A stretch of 64,000 nucleotides of DNA from Aphis gossypii (lineage: Eukaryota > Arthropoda > Insecta > Hemiptera > Aphididae), in assembly GCF_020184175.1 (NCBI RefSeq), contig NC_065531.1, positions 73,626,604 through 73,690,603 of the forward strand, read 5' to 3'. A program made the translations under genes and the position numbers. The stretch's first letter is position 1; each line of letters opens with the position of its first letter. Below, piece by piece: positions 36,001 to 47,710 of the stretch. The notes beneath the pieces are model-generated. The model was not told the DNA's origin. It was given only the letters and a program-made list of their open reading frames with translations, and made no database searches.

Positions 36001-37052
36001 CCTCGAGTTCTGGGTTTTGTTTCTATAGCCACACCAATAAAGAACCGTTAAGATTTTTTAAGGCTATGTATACATATAGTATGATTTTTTTACATTGCTA
36101 GGTTCTTGAAAAACTATCTACTTTAAATTTTTAACTGACATTAATTTTTTAATGTGTTATAAAATATCTGAAGTAATTATCGATATTGAATTATTTTTTA
36201 TTGTTTTGTATTTCATAGCATAATAATAATATCATTATGTAGATAATAAGAAATGTTTTCAAGCTTAAGAGGTATAGTTTATGAAGTAATTTTCAAATTT
36301 TAATTTTACATTATCGTTAAAAAATAAATGCAAATATTAATCTAGTATTTATATATTACTAACCTAACCTATATAATGTAACTTGTAAGTACTATTTCTG
36401 CATTTACATATTTCTGGTATTTCTGGTATTTTATTTATTGTTTATTTTGTTGTTAAATCAACAATTGCTTTGTTTTTGATCGAAACTTGACTTTCTAAAT
36501 ATTGATTATTCTTGAATGGGATATGTATAGTGTATACAAATCCCGTGTATAGCATAAGTTGTAAGGGAGTTAAAGACCTCCTGTTATTTGTATAATAAAA
36601 AATAGTAACGATTTTATACAACTTTGTTTTTTAATTAGACTCTTTATTACATTTGTATACGTTGGTTAAGTTGATATTATATCGGTTTTTTTGTTTGTTA
36701 AAGTTGTTGGTGGATATTATTTTGAAAAAATAAATTATAATTCATGAGTCATAACTATAACTATAACTAAAATATTAATTTATATATCATCCTGCATAAT
36801 TATAAATATATAATGCTTGTATTTTGTTTAATATACGTACATATTTATTATTATTATTCTCGTGTAATAGGTTTATACTTTATGTTATTACACAATAGCC
36901 TACGTATACGTTATGTATTCTAAAAAAAAAAAAGAGATTTAAGCCCTTATAATGAAGATCATATTATACGTATGCCTTGTTTCATACAAAATAGTACCCT
37001 GTACCCACCTTTGTTTTATCTGTGAAATATAATAGCTTTAACAATTTTTTAG

Positions 37053-37178
37053 GTTACCATGAATCCTGAAATGACTATGGCCATGAAAAGGCACGAAGAA
37101 CGGGAGGCTCTGAGGAGCGTCATTCAACAATGGAATGCTAATCGACTGGATCTATTTGAACTTTCTGAACCAAATGAG
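37053..37178 (+). CDS. cno: canoe exon 2 (first coding exon)
   Basis: Acceptor caattttttag, six leader bases GTTACC, then ATG at 37059. The donor is GAG|GTAAAT, phase 0. The 40 codons contain REALRSVIQQWNANRLDLFE. ACC before ATG is a fair insect start context. Several further in-frame ATG codons follow within the first nine residues. Confidence 0.93.
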
Positions 37179-40100
37179 GTAAATTAAATTAATTACTCAC
37201 ATACAAATTTCATAGTTATATTTACAATAATCAAGGTATTATTAAGGCTAAAATAGTTAATCTTCTTTCAATGTTAACACTTTGAATCTTACTTAGGTGA
37301 GAGGTCATGGTGAGAGTAGATCGTTGACGAGAATAATTGTTGTTATTTTAGTTAAACGTATTTAAAAACAATATATAGTCAAAACTCAAAAGTTATGTTT
37401 GTATTTTGTATTGTATGCTGAAGTTTTGTTATGTTGTATATTTTATAAATTTTACGGTCTAATGCATGAGAATAAGTACCCACAATAACAGATAGAGTAG
37501 GGTGTGCAAAGGTGCAGAACACCCTTCATTATGTATTTTTAATTTATTACAGGTATCCAAAAATTAACTTAAAAAAATTTAGTTTACAAATCTTACTTGT
37601 AATATATATCTGAACATGAAAATGTAATGTTTAGATTAAAAATATATATTTTTAAAATTATTAATGCGTAGATTGTAATACATTGTATTTATATTTTATA
37701 ATCGATGGTAGTACTTATGAATTTCGGTTAATGAACTAATACTAGTTATTATACTTGAAAAATAAAATAATTTTTTGTCCATAATATATCCGGTCGTTAA
37801 CCTATATGGTTATGGTTTTCAGTGGCGCAACCAGGATTTGTTCAAAGGGGGGGGGGGTCCAGGAAATTTTTTTATTTATTCTATATTGTTTTTCTGTTCT
37901 CTTCCTGAGTATACATTATAAATACATTGCATTGATTGATAAATACAATTATATTATTATACCAACTCTAATAATAATTATAATCAATACATTTTGATGA
38001 AAACTTGGGTAACTTTAAAAATATAAAATTAAAATAAATACTATGGCATGATCCAAGGGGGGGGGGGTCCAGACCCGAGGTCCACTCCCCTGGTTGTGCC
38101 ACTGATGGTTTTAATTTGGTTATAAAATATGTATATAATTATATTTTATATAATAATATTTAGGTAATGGTGAAAGATATACTATTTATTATTATTTTTT
38201 TTTTTTAATTAGAAATTAAAAAAGTTATATAAATATATATAAGTAGATCAGTATAAATTTATTGGCGTTTCGAGGTATTGTATATTAAGAAAAATATGTG
38301 GCTAAAAATATATGTTTGTACGTTTATTTGTTTTAAGATCAGTAAAGCAGAATTTAATTTTATAAGTAGTTATTTTCAAGTAAATTATTTTTATTGTAGT
38401 ACAACGAGAGTTCTTATTTAAACCAGACATCTGGCCTCTTGAATAGCACGTGCTTTACAAGCTTTTTTTTATTTCTAATAATAAAAAAAAAAATTACATC
38501 TTAATATAGTAATGTAATAGTAGTAGTATGTATACTCTAAATCAAAGCCTATATATTATAATATATATATACAATCAGCGCTTTATGCAGAATAATTAAT
38601 AAGAATTAGAAGAATTAGTCTAAGAATTATTTAACTACCAATATACCTATCATATTATTTATCATATTATACATTTACGATTTAGAAGAGTATAGTGAAT
38701 AGTTCGTGCGTAACCTCTATTGAATACGTTTGTTTATTCAATCATTTAAAAATAATTGTGCTAACATACGATGTCATTGTAAAAGGATTATCTACTCCCT
38801 TTATCTATCTAATATCTTGGTATCTACATTCTACATTTTTGTTCAATAACTTCAGTTTTTGAATTATTTTAAACATTTTTATTCTGAAATCTTCAAAAAT
38901 TTGAAGTGGACAAATTAATTATAAAATATAATTTTAACTGTTGTAGGTAGGTAGATTTTTCGTTTAATATTTTATAATTTATATGAGGTAAATTAATATG
39001 AATAAACATAAATTAATACATAGGTATTTATATACGAATACATATATGATTAAACTTAACTAACATCATATTAAACAATTTTATGATGTAAATACATCAG
39101 AATATCCATTTATATTTTCTTAAAGATAATTAAAAAAATAATATTTGTTCTATTTTTAACTTCAGAGTTCAATAATTTGAAATGTGTGAATATATTTTCA
39201 ATTTTTGATTCAATTTTTATTTTTTTTTACAGTATTTATGTGTAAATTGCGAAATTTTAGGTTTTTTTTTATTAAAATTAAAATCACATTGGCAAATGCA
39301 AATTTCTCGTGACATTTTTTTTTTTTTTACTACATTTGTCTTTAATAATAGTACAATGATAATAGTGATACACTAATATGTCAGAATTTTATAACTGTGA
39401 TAATTTTTCAAAGGGGTGAGGAAATACAAAAGTCTCTCTGTACTGTTACACTGTAAAGGAAATTCAAATGCAATAGTTTATTTTCATTTTTCTTATTTGT
39501 TTAGAGTTTTTAGGCACTGGCTCAAACTTGTTCAGTTATAATCTAAAAAAATATTTAATATATTGTAAATATATATATATATATTTGTATAGTCATATAA
39601 AAATAAAATAATTATAATATAAAGGCTATATTTTTTGTTTTTCTGGCAACAATAAACATATCAATCATCACCTCATATATTTGAATATCCCTGTACCTAT
39701 GAATGTTAAGCAAAGTCAATCTATTTAAGCAATCGTGCCCTAAGTTCGACAGAGTTTTTAACCTAAGTTGAAAAATCAAAGCATTACAAAATAATAAAAT
39801 TATCAAGCGTAAGCCATAAGCAATTCATTATTTTGACATAGTTATAAAATTGACCAGTTATAGCAGATTGGTATAAGTAAATTATTACTATGATTTATCA
39901 ATTCAAATTATAAAATTAAGTATAACATATTTGGTGGGAACACGTAATAGGTGAGTTGTCATAATAATAGAATTAAATTTATAATCATAGCTCCCGAACA
40001 TAGTAAAAAAAAGTCTCTGGCTGCAGTTTGCACCTAACCTGTATCTTATCGGTTTTTTTTTGCCGCAGTATACTTAGACTTTTAGGAAAAGTGTAATTTT

Positions 40101-43100
40101 GTTGCTGTTTACTATCTGCAGGTAAATGTTTTTATAGCCCCCTTCTCAAATACGCTATTGAATTTTCGCCATGAAAGGACTGATTATCATCAATAAATAT
40201 AAAATGTAAGAGATATTACAAAAATATATCTTAAATTATGTTTAATTTAATAACAATTTTGAAAATTTTTTACACAGATCAGTTTATAACGTTTTAAGTT
40301 TGTATTATTCAATTATTAAAGCAATAAAGCATTTAATTATGTAGAATACTTAGAATGCTATTAGTAAAATCCAGAGTCGTTGCCAGAATCTTTTGATGGG
40401 GAGGGCTAAACACTTTGGTAACTTGATTTATTGAAAATCAAAAACAACAAAAAAATTAACTAACACTTTTAATAATACCCTTTTTTAGCTTAAATATTCT
40501 ATTATACCACTAATAACAAGAAATATATGAATTAAATATTTAAAATTTGTTAGACTATTTCTATACCTATTTTAATTTAAATATAAAAAACACGACCAAT
40601 TTGGGGTGGGGGGCTATAGTTCCTTTAACCCTCTCATGGCTACGCTACTGGTAGAAACTGAACACGTTCGTATGTTTTTAAAGCTATATTTAATAGCATA
40701 ATATAATATAATACTTATTATTTTTTTAGCTAGGTATAGGTACATTAATCTTAAATTTCCACTTGCAATGTAAGAAATTATGTGATTTACAAAACATAAA
40801 ATTAATTTTTTTCCACTTGGTTTTATTCATAAAAACTACATTACTTATACATTCAAAATTTCAAAATAGATTACTAATTGTCTGATAGGTTCTCGGGAAT
40901 ATCTATAGTAAGATTGATCTCGACTTAAAGTGAACTTTCCGAGATCCGAGGATATCTTTGGGATATTATCACTTGATTTATTAATATTTATTTTTGTGGA
41001 CGTATAGAAGTAAAACAATTAATACCTATTAATTATTTTAGACTATTATTTTGAACTTTTTGTTATCTAAAAATACAAATATTTATATTTATTATAAAAC
41101 GTATTGATTATCATGGCATGTAATGCTTAAATTAATTTTTTTTCCAAAAAGTAAATAAAGCCGCATTAAAAACATGTATTTATAGATACTATTTTAAATT
41201 ATTGGGCCAATGGAGTTATGTTATTATTATGTATCAACTTCTGTATATTAAATTTTTGTTGGACATCTGTTACATTTAAATTATGCTTGTACAATTTGCA
41301 TAAATATAATATATTTACATTTTAAATAATCAATTTAATTAAATTATATTTTAATTTCGAGAATTATTCATATACATTATTATTTTTATTGAATTATTGA
41401 AGATAGTTAGACTTAAATATAATATTAACAAGATTTTAATTCGCTACCGCATTGGTCAACCAGTTATTTTTATGTTTTACTATATTCCACGTTGGCATGA
41501 AGATGACCGGGATTTGCTCGCGGAACGTCCACGGTTAATTATTATCGGAGAAGTTTCAATGGATAAATACAACGGTGAAAGAGACATTCTATATATTATT
41601 CACGTTTCAGGTCATTCATCCGATTTAACATGGTTGTGTGTGTATGTGTATGGTGTGTACACACACACACACACACTCGCACTCATAATATGTATATAAA
41701 TTTCATTGAACACATTCATTGTGTACAATGTTCTGATTTCCAATGATGTGTCACATTGCATAGTAGTAGAAGACACAGTAAAGAGAAATGAAATATAATT
41801 CATAATACCTACTATGAAACGTATTCTTGATGTCATATTTGTGTACACCTTAACCTTGTCGCATTCTTCTACGTCGAAGTTTAGCAAGGTTGCGTAATTG
41901 TTATAAATAATGTAATATCTATACTTGGTTACTTGGTTAGATTGTTTGTCGATAGCTTAATATGGCGTATGAAATATCTATACTTTAATACTTGAAAGCA
42001 AAATAATAAGGTACGTGTTAACAAGTGCGAGATACTAAGTGTTACTGTATTTTGTGCAGTGTATCGTATAATGTAAAATGGCTTATCTGGGTTATAAATA
42101 GTACAAAGAAATCTAAAATGTTAGAATATACATATTCTAAATTGTTTTTTTCGAACAACTTTACTGTATGAAAAAAATAAAAAAGATGTAGTTTTGTTAG
42201 TAATAATTTGTATGAATAAATAATAATATTAATTTACAAATATCTTATTATCATAAATATGTTACTAAGTAATTTAAACTTAACTTATTAATTAATTAAT
42301 TCAAAATAATTATTTTATTTTTTTAAATTATTACTTTTACTTTATTTTTTTAAATGTGTTTTGTTTATTTATTATTATTAAAGCCTCTACAACTAGGGTT
42401 ATAAGCTTACATTTGTAGAATTTTACAATATTACAATAAGATTAATCCTAGTATGTATACAGGGTAGAAAAATAAATACAGCAAAAGATAAGAAAAAAGA
42501 AAAGAAAAAAAGACATAAACTAAATGCGGTTATAAAGTTTGGTTATTTTTAGAAAGTTAAAATTTTGTTGGAGTTTTCATAATCGGGTACTAGTGCTTCA
42601 TACAGGTGTTATGGCATATTTAGTAAGGTTCTAGTGACTGCATAATTTCGACAATATAAAAGAACATGTTTGATGGTTAAAGCTTCTTCTTATTAATTAT
42701 TATATTGTCAATCGAGTCATATTATATATTCTTAAAAATAATATATCTTAGAAATATAGTGACTCAGCATTGTATTTAATTATTACTTATCCGATCTCAA
42801 TAATATTAAAAAAAATTGCACAGTTAAACATTTCATTGTAAGTAATCATTGATAAATACTTATCGTTGTATTGGGAACTGAACCCATAGCATTGTGTTAG
42901 AGTAAAGTTTGTCCACTAAATACACCCACCTAAATTATATTTCATAATCACTGGAATTTGCTGATGAATAAGATTTTTATTAATATTTTTTGTTCATTAA
43001 TAAAGGCAAGCACTTGACTTTATAATTCTTATCAAGTATAATAATTATATGTAAAAGTATAAAATACAATTTTTGTTATTCGTTTTAGTATAACTTATGA

Positions 43101-46100
43101 TTGTTTTATATTATACATAATATAGTGTTTAATTTTTAACGAGGTCATTTGTTATAAGATTCTTAAGTCAATATATTATTATTTATTATGTATAAAAATG
43201 TTTTTTGAAAATATTTAAATAAGATATGGTTGTTATTAATAAGTTTTTATAAATATGACTAAATAATGAACGTGTAACTTACAATATAATTTTAATATTA
43301 AAAAAATTGTTGTACTTATTATGATATTAAACAATAAACATGTACACATTTATTTGAATTCATGTTCTAATAACAGTTGTGTATAATATGGCAATTTTTT
43401 GTACTACACACTACTAATATTGTAGTCTTATTAGTATAGTCAGTATAGTAGCGTGTTATGTGTGGTAGTAATGTATTTTGTCGCTTTAAGTTTGTCCGTG
43501 GGAACTATAGGCAGGTGGTTTAGTAGGTATAGGTACATAAAATAATGTAGCATTCATTGAAACAATAGCCAATAGGTATGGTGTCATATTCTCCCACCAG
43601 TTAAAATAGCGTTGAAAAAGTATTTATGTATGTAATTTTATAATTTTACAAATTTCTACGATTTAAAAAATAAAATAAAATATTAATGAGTAAATATAAT
43701 TGTGGTTTATTAAAATATCATTTTAAACTTAGTAATGATAATAATATGAGTAATGTTACACGGTAATGATTCATTGTTTGATATTGGGAACCACTGCATT
43801 CCGCGATGACGCATTTTAAAGTGTTCGTAACATTTACTCACATACCTATTATAGGTATATAATGACATAAAACTTCTTACATTAAATGTTAACAATTCCC
43901 ATCAAATAACTATTTTACTTTTGAATTTTAGGAATTACTTTTCCACGGTGTAATGAGATTTTACTTCCAAGAACCTGGTACGGGCCAAAAAGTTGCTACC
44001 AAATGCATTCGTGTTGCATCTGATGCAACGTCACAGGCAGTTATTGAAACCCTTATTGAAAAATTTCGACCTGATATGAGGATGTTATCCGTTCCAGAAT
44101 ACGCTTTATACGAAATACACGAGAATGGAGGTAATTTATTTGTTTTATATGTTACTATAATATTCTTATTACTTATTACTAAATTAAAATTAAACATTTA
44201 TTTTTTAACCGTTCATATCTGCATTTTTTTTGTTTGTATAGATGAAAGAAAACTTGGCGTTGATGAAAAACCATTATTAGTACAATTGAACTGGCACAAA
44301 GACGACCGCGAAGGCAGATTTTTATTACGTCGAATAGATGAAAAAACAAATGTAAATATTTATTTATTTATTTTAATATTGGTATTATACCTACTTATTG
44401 GTCAATAAAAATTTATAATTATATGCACAATATATTTAATGAATTATTGTTTTTTTTTTTAAAAAAAGATGCCTGCCGGGACGTTTCAAGAAGCGGGATC
44501 AAGTTTTAAGCGAAAGCTATCAAAACGAGAAAAAAAACAGTTGAAAAAGCAAGAAAAACTAAATCGCGCGAAAAGTCATGGTTTGAGCACAAATGATGAA
44601 AATGATGCTGGCGTTGCTGAAAAACTATACACAGGTATAATAATCGTACGATTTAATCATATTAGCCATTAGGTATTTAAAGTAAAATAAAATTATTTTT
44701 ATGCAATATTATTCATTTTTTTTTTTAATTATTCAACTTCGATAAAAATTAAATTAATTTTTATTAGAAGCGTTTTCATATAGAATACGAAATTTTCTTT
44801 TCTTAGAATCTGTAATACTGTGACTATTGATTTTAAGTCAAAATATCTAGAATATTAAAGGTTAATTGATATTTCCAATGAAAACATAAGTAATTTTTAA
44901 TTGCTTACATTTTTAATGTAGTCTTATCCACATATTTTAAATAACTAACAATAATAATATTTTAATCTTACTATTAAATTAAAGTACAACAATAATTAAA
45001 CATTATACCTTACACGCATGCTGTTGACTCAGCGCCGGATAGAGAAGGTATCAGCTCACCGAGTTTTAGAATTTTAACCAGCCCTAAAAATGTTAGCTAC
45101 CCATTTTTCAATAATATAAAGTCATTAATTCATATTTATATACATTTTTGAGCTGTTATGAGTAACAAAGTTTGGGGTATTCAAATATTTTCGATTATAT
45201 ATTACTAAGTCGGTCTAAATTTTAAGCGACCCACCGAGTTTAACTCGGTAACTCGCCGGGTCTATCCGGGCCTGGGCCTGTTGTCCATAATATTTCTAAA
45301 TTTCTTATCATAATAAAATATTAATTGTGAAACTGATATAATTTTTTTAATTAAAATAATCAATAATCAATCAAGTCTTTTTTTAAATAAATAAATATGT
45401 ATATTATATATTTTAGATCCTGAGCGGAGCGAGGAATGTATTGGTTTTACAATGATTTTTATTTCTTTTTTATTCTGTTAACACTTTTTCTCCCCCTAAA
45501 CTTGCTCAAAAGTACAAGTGTAGCATATTTTCTGTAAGGTAATGTTCTTGAGCTGGTACTTTAGAGAGGTCATTTTTCGATTTTCGGAATGATACTCGAA
45601 ATAAAAGCGGTTAAAGGAGAAAAAACGTACAATTTCACGATTATGTGGTGTAAAATAATTACGGCTTTGTTTATCACCGTAGAAATGAATAAAAATAAAA
45701 TAAAAAAGATCCCCTTTGTCCGCTCGGAATCGGTTTTTTATCGAATGCAATCATATTGCATTCAAATCGAATACCTACAGTAAAATTACACTATCCTGTC
45801 CGAGGACCGAAAGGACGATGGACAAACAATCCACCACCGAAATGTGCTGACCTACTTTTTTATAATTAATGTTGAACCTGACAATAGTAATGATATTTAA
45901 GGGGTTCCTTGTAGGCAGTATGGTTTTTAAAAGACTGATAAGTTTTTTTATGTTTGTGGACTTTCCATTTTTTTTTTAGATATGTTTAAGAAAAGTTATC
46001 TATAAATTTATAATATTTAATATTATTCAATGTTTTGTATTGGTTTAAATAGTTTGTTATCTATATATATATATATATATAAATATTTCATTTGAGTTGT

Positions 46101-47710
46101 TATTTTATTCTATTTATAAAATACTTAAACATTTTTATTTTTTATAAAGAATATATTATTTTTTACTTATATTCATGCTTATTTTATGATTAAAATCTAC
46201 AGTTTTCAAATATATATAACTATTATAACTATATAATGTAAATAATATAATTAACAATAATTAAAACAATATTATTATATTTTAAATTATTTTTATAAGT
46301 AATACATAAATATATGTTACATTGGTATTTAATATCTTATTAATCTGATGTGGTTAATATTATGCATATCTTAAATAATAAATACCTATATATTTAAGTT
46401 ACCTGTACAAAAACTGTTCAGTCTTATTGCCAATGATCCCATTTTATCAAATAACAGTATTACCTGATTATGCATTAGTGCATAAAATAAAATAGCATGT
46501 TCAACATTATATACATTCTTTATTTCACAAATATATAAATTATAGGTATTTAATTTCAAAATTGGTCATATTCATAATATTTTCCTTACATTTATTCAAG
46601 AATTGGTCATTAATTCAGAATTTTTCCTTTTAAATTAGAATTAGGATTGTTGTAGATTTCGTTAGAAATGGTTTTTAACTTAATTCTTTTTTTGACTAAA
46701 TAATAAGCTGTGATGGACTTTTTAAACACCATGCAAGATAAATTACAATATTTTAACCGGAATACATATATAACAATTAAATTATTGTTATTATTGTGGA
46801 TTTATTATTATTTATAATAAACATTGTTACACTTGTATAATTTTCAAATATAGTCTTCGTTCTATATTTTCATTGTAGGTTGTACATTTAAGTTCATGTA
46901 AATAACATTCATATTAATAAACAATCTTTAATTTTTTAATTAACTTTCAATGATGATTTTTCAAATTGAGCGGTACCTATGTGATTTCTCTGGTTTAGTA
47001 TGTAATCAAGCGATGATTTTTTGAGTGAATAAAAGAAAAAGTATTTTATTGTGTAAAAAGGGTTCTGAAAATTATTTCATAATAATTATTTAATGTAAAT
47101 GTGTGTTAGATAATAATTTGTAACATAGTTATACATTTTTGATTTATTATATTAATTCTTAGTCCAAAATTAATGTATTATTAATTTATTTTAGAGTTAC
47201 CAGAAACAAGTTTCACTCGATCAATCTCTAATCCAGAAGCAGTTATGCGACGCCGACGTCAACAAAAATTAGAAAGAAAATTACAAGCATTTAGAAGTAA
47301 AGATGGTGGCCCTGATACAGGTGGTACTCTCAAAATTTATGGTGAATCCCTCTGTAGAGATGTGCCATATAAAACTCTATTATTATCTATTAGAGATACT
47401 GCCCAACAAGTTGTTAAAGAAATGTTAGCTAAATATGGTCTAGATAAAGTGGATCCTCATAATTTTTGTCTTGTTCAGGTATAATTATATTTTTATAAAA
47501 TGTTTCAATTATATATAAAAATTATTTAACTAATGTTTAATTATAATCTAACTTAGGTAAACAATGCAATCACATTGAATGAAAATAATTCTGGATTGAA
47601 CAACGGAGTTTCAGAAAATAAAGAAATACTCAACAATAATAATAGGGAATATATACTTGATGATGACGAGTGTCCATTAGCTATTTTAATGAATCATCCA
47701 CAAACTAGAG
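37059..47710 (+). CDS. cno: canoe/afadin, N-terminal part (continues past window)
   Basis: The six coding exons are 37059-37178, 43932-44130, 44242-44351, 44469-44634, 47195-47478 and 47557-47710. They give 344 residues plus one base, all splice phases agreeing. Canoe/afadin is an actin-binding scaffold at adherens junctions that binds Rap1 and Ras and nectin/Echinoid. Family marks in order: AVIQQWNANRLDLFE-type start (here SVIQQWNANRLDLFELS, residue 21 on); first Ras-associating domain at about 44-140 (FHGVMRFYFQ, KFRPDMRMLS, DEKPLLVQLNWHKDDREGRF); basic linker with KRKLSKREKKQLKKQEK; PETSFTRSISNPEAVMRRRRQQKL; second Ras-associating domain from about 240 (DTGGTLKIYGE, VPYKTLLLS, ILDDDECPLAI). 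The FHA, DIL and PDZ parts are not in the window. The start is the first ATG after the acceptor at 37052 and agrees with insect homologues. Confidence 0.95.
37812..38112. mobile_element. hAT-type MITE with perfect target duplication
   Basis: The element 37820-38104 (285 bp) starts cagtggcgcaaccagg and ends cctggttgtgccactg, a nearly perfect 16-bp inverted repeat. The flanking 8-mers are identical (atggtttt at 37812-37819 and 38105-38112). Both inner ends carry runs of 8-10 G followed by tccag. The perfect duplication points to a recent insertion. Confidence 0.9.
40364..40658. mobile_element. hAT-type MITE, older relative
   Basis: The element 40372-40650 (279 bp) starts cagagtcgttgccagaatc and ends catggctacgctactg, an imperfect inverted repeat. 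The flanks gtaaaatc and gtagaaac match at 6 of 8. Length, G-runs near the right end and terminal sequence resemble the element at 37820, so they are probably one family of different ages. Confidence 0.7.
41397..41699 (+). other. unassigned open frame in canoe intron 2
   Basis: 100 codons open from a non-ATG codon. The middle part (41440-41610) reads unusually protein-like for this AT-rich DNA (IPRWHEDDRDLLAERPRL, EVSMDKYNGERDILY), and then runs into an AC microsatellite. No family is recognised and no splice sites fit canoe phases. It may be a decayed transposon or gene fragment. Confidence 0.2.
41659..41676. repeat. (AC)n microsatellite
   Basis: About 9 uninterrupted AC units, preceded by a TG-rich stretch. 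Confidence 0.9.
42361..42690 (-). mobile_element. LINE remnant, 3' end (Jockey/R1-like)
   Basis: Read on the - strand, the sequence gives a decayed C-terminus of a non-LTR reverse transcriptase. The typical H-x(n)-C block (TIKHVLLYCRNY) is followed by a stop and then HLYEALVPDYENSNKILTF. After a shift of frame comes LKITKLYNRI and a stop, the usual short end of such proteins. A UTR follows, ending in (TAA)n as in many insect LINEs. It is 5'-truncated and carries at least one stop and one frameshift. Confidence 0.6.
43932..44130 (+). CDS. cno: canoe exon 3
   Basis: Acceptor tgaattttag, donor GGAG|GTAATT, ending one base into a codon. It holds most of the first Ras-associating domain (VMRFYFQEPGTGQKVATKC, EKFRPDMRMLSVPEYALYE). 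Confidence 0.95.
44242..44351 (+). CDS. cno: canoe exon 4
   Basis: Acceptor tgtttgtatag, donor AAT|GTAAAT, phase 0. It ends the first Ras-associating domain with GVDEKPLLVQLNWHKDDREG. The introns on either side are only 111 and 117 bases. Confidence 0.95.
44469..44634 (+). CDS. cno: canoe exon 5
   Basis: The acceptor is AAAAAAAG after a T run; the donor is ACAG|GTATAA, ending one base into a codon. It encodes the lysine-rich linker (FKRKLSKREKKQLKKQEK), which matches the afadin linker between the two Ras-associating domains. The ATG at its first codon is internal. Confidence 0.92.
45030..45280. mobile_element. MITE with GC-rich inverted ends
   Basis: Starts cagcgccggatagag with ctcaccgagtt inside. 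It ends with the inverse: aactcgccgggtctatccgggcctgggcctg. An inner palindrome, accgagtttaactcggt, sits in the right arm. Flanks are only loosely similar (tgttgact, tgttgtcc), so the exact right end is uncertain. Confidence 0.65.
45415..45640. repeat. third copy of the 7231 arm
   Basis: Starts agatcctgagcggagcgaggaatg and follows the left arm at 7231-7412 through ggttttacaatga, acactttttctcc, ctcaaaagta and gagaggtcattttt. It is a single copy in the same orientation as the left arm. The bases after it (45700-45840) are unusually GC-rich for the intron and may belong to the same insertion. Confidence 0.7.
46060..46083. repeat. (AT)n microsatellite
   Basis: About 11 AT units in canoe intron 5. 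Confidence 0.85.
47195..47478 (+). CDS. cno: canoe exon 6
   Basis: Acceptor ttattttag, donor GTTCAG|GTATAA, phase 0. It encodes LPETSFTRSISNPEAVMRRR and the first half of the second Ras-associating domain (GGTLKIYGESL, PYKTLLLSI, EMLAKYGLDKVDPHNFCLVQ). Confidence 0.95.
47557..47710 (+). CDS. cno: canoe exon 7
   Basis: Acceptor atctaacttag, donor AGAG|GTAATT, ending one base into a codon. It encodes an Asn-rich insert followed by YILDDDECPLAILMNHPQTR, the conserved end of the second Ras-associating domain. The next exon is not found in the window. Confidence 0.92.

Larger units (their letters stand above)
23633..37052 (+). other. canoe intron 1 (13.4 kb)
   Basis: This is the inferred intron from the leader donor to the first coding exon. 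It holds a TA microsatellite, an hAT-type MITE at 26588-26803, a 23-bp hairpin at 29014-29062, and GC-rich patches at 30.9-31.5 and 32.6-33.0 kb that may be alternative promoters. A locally less AT-rich stretch at 29430-29560 is unexplained. No nested gene is supported; the remaining open frames are short and of low complexity. Confidence 0.55.
37179..43931 (+). other. canoe intron 2 (6.8 kb)
   Basis: Contains two related hAT-type MITEs (37820, 40372), a LINE remnant on the - strand (42361-42690), an AC microsatellite at 41659-41676 and an unassigned + strand frame at 41397-41699. No nested gene is supported. Confidence 0.7.

Noticed and set aside
44469..44471. ATG at the first base of canoe exon 5 as a separate gene start
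   Set aside because: The acceptor, phase and lysine-rich linker match canoe/afadin; the Met is an internal residue.
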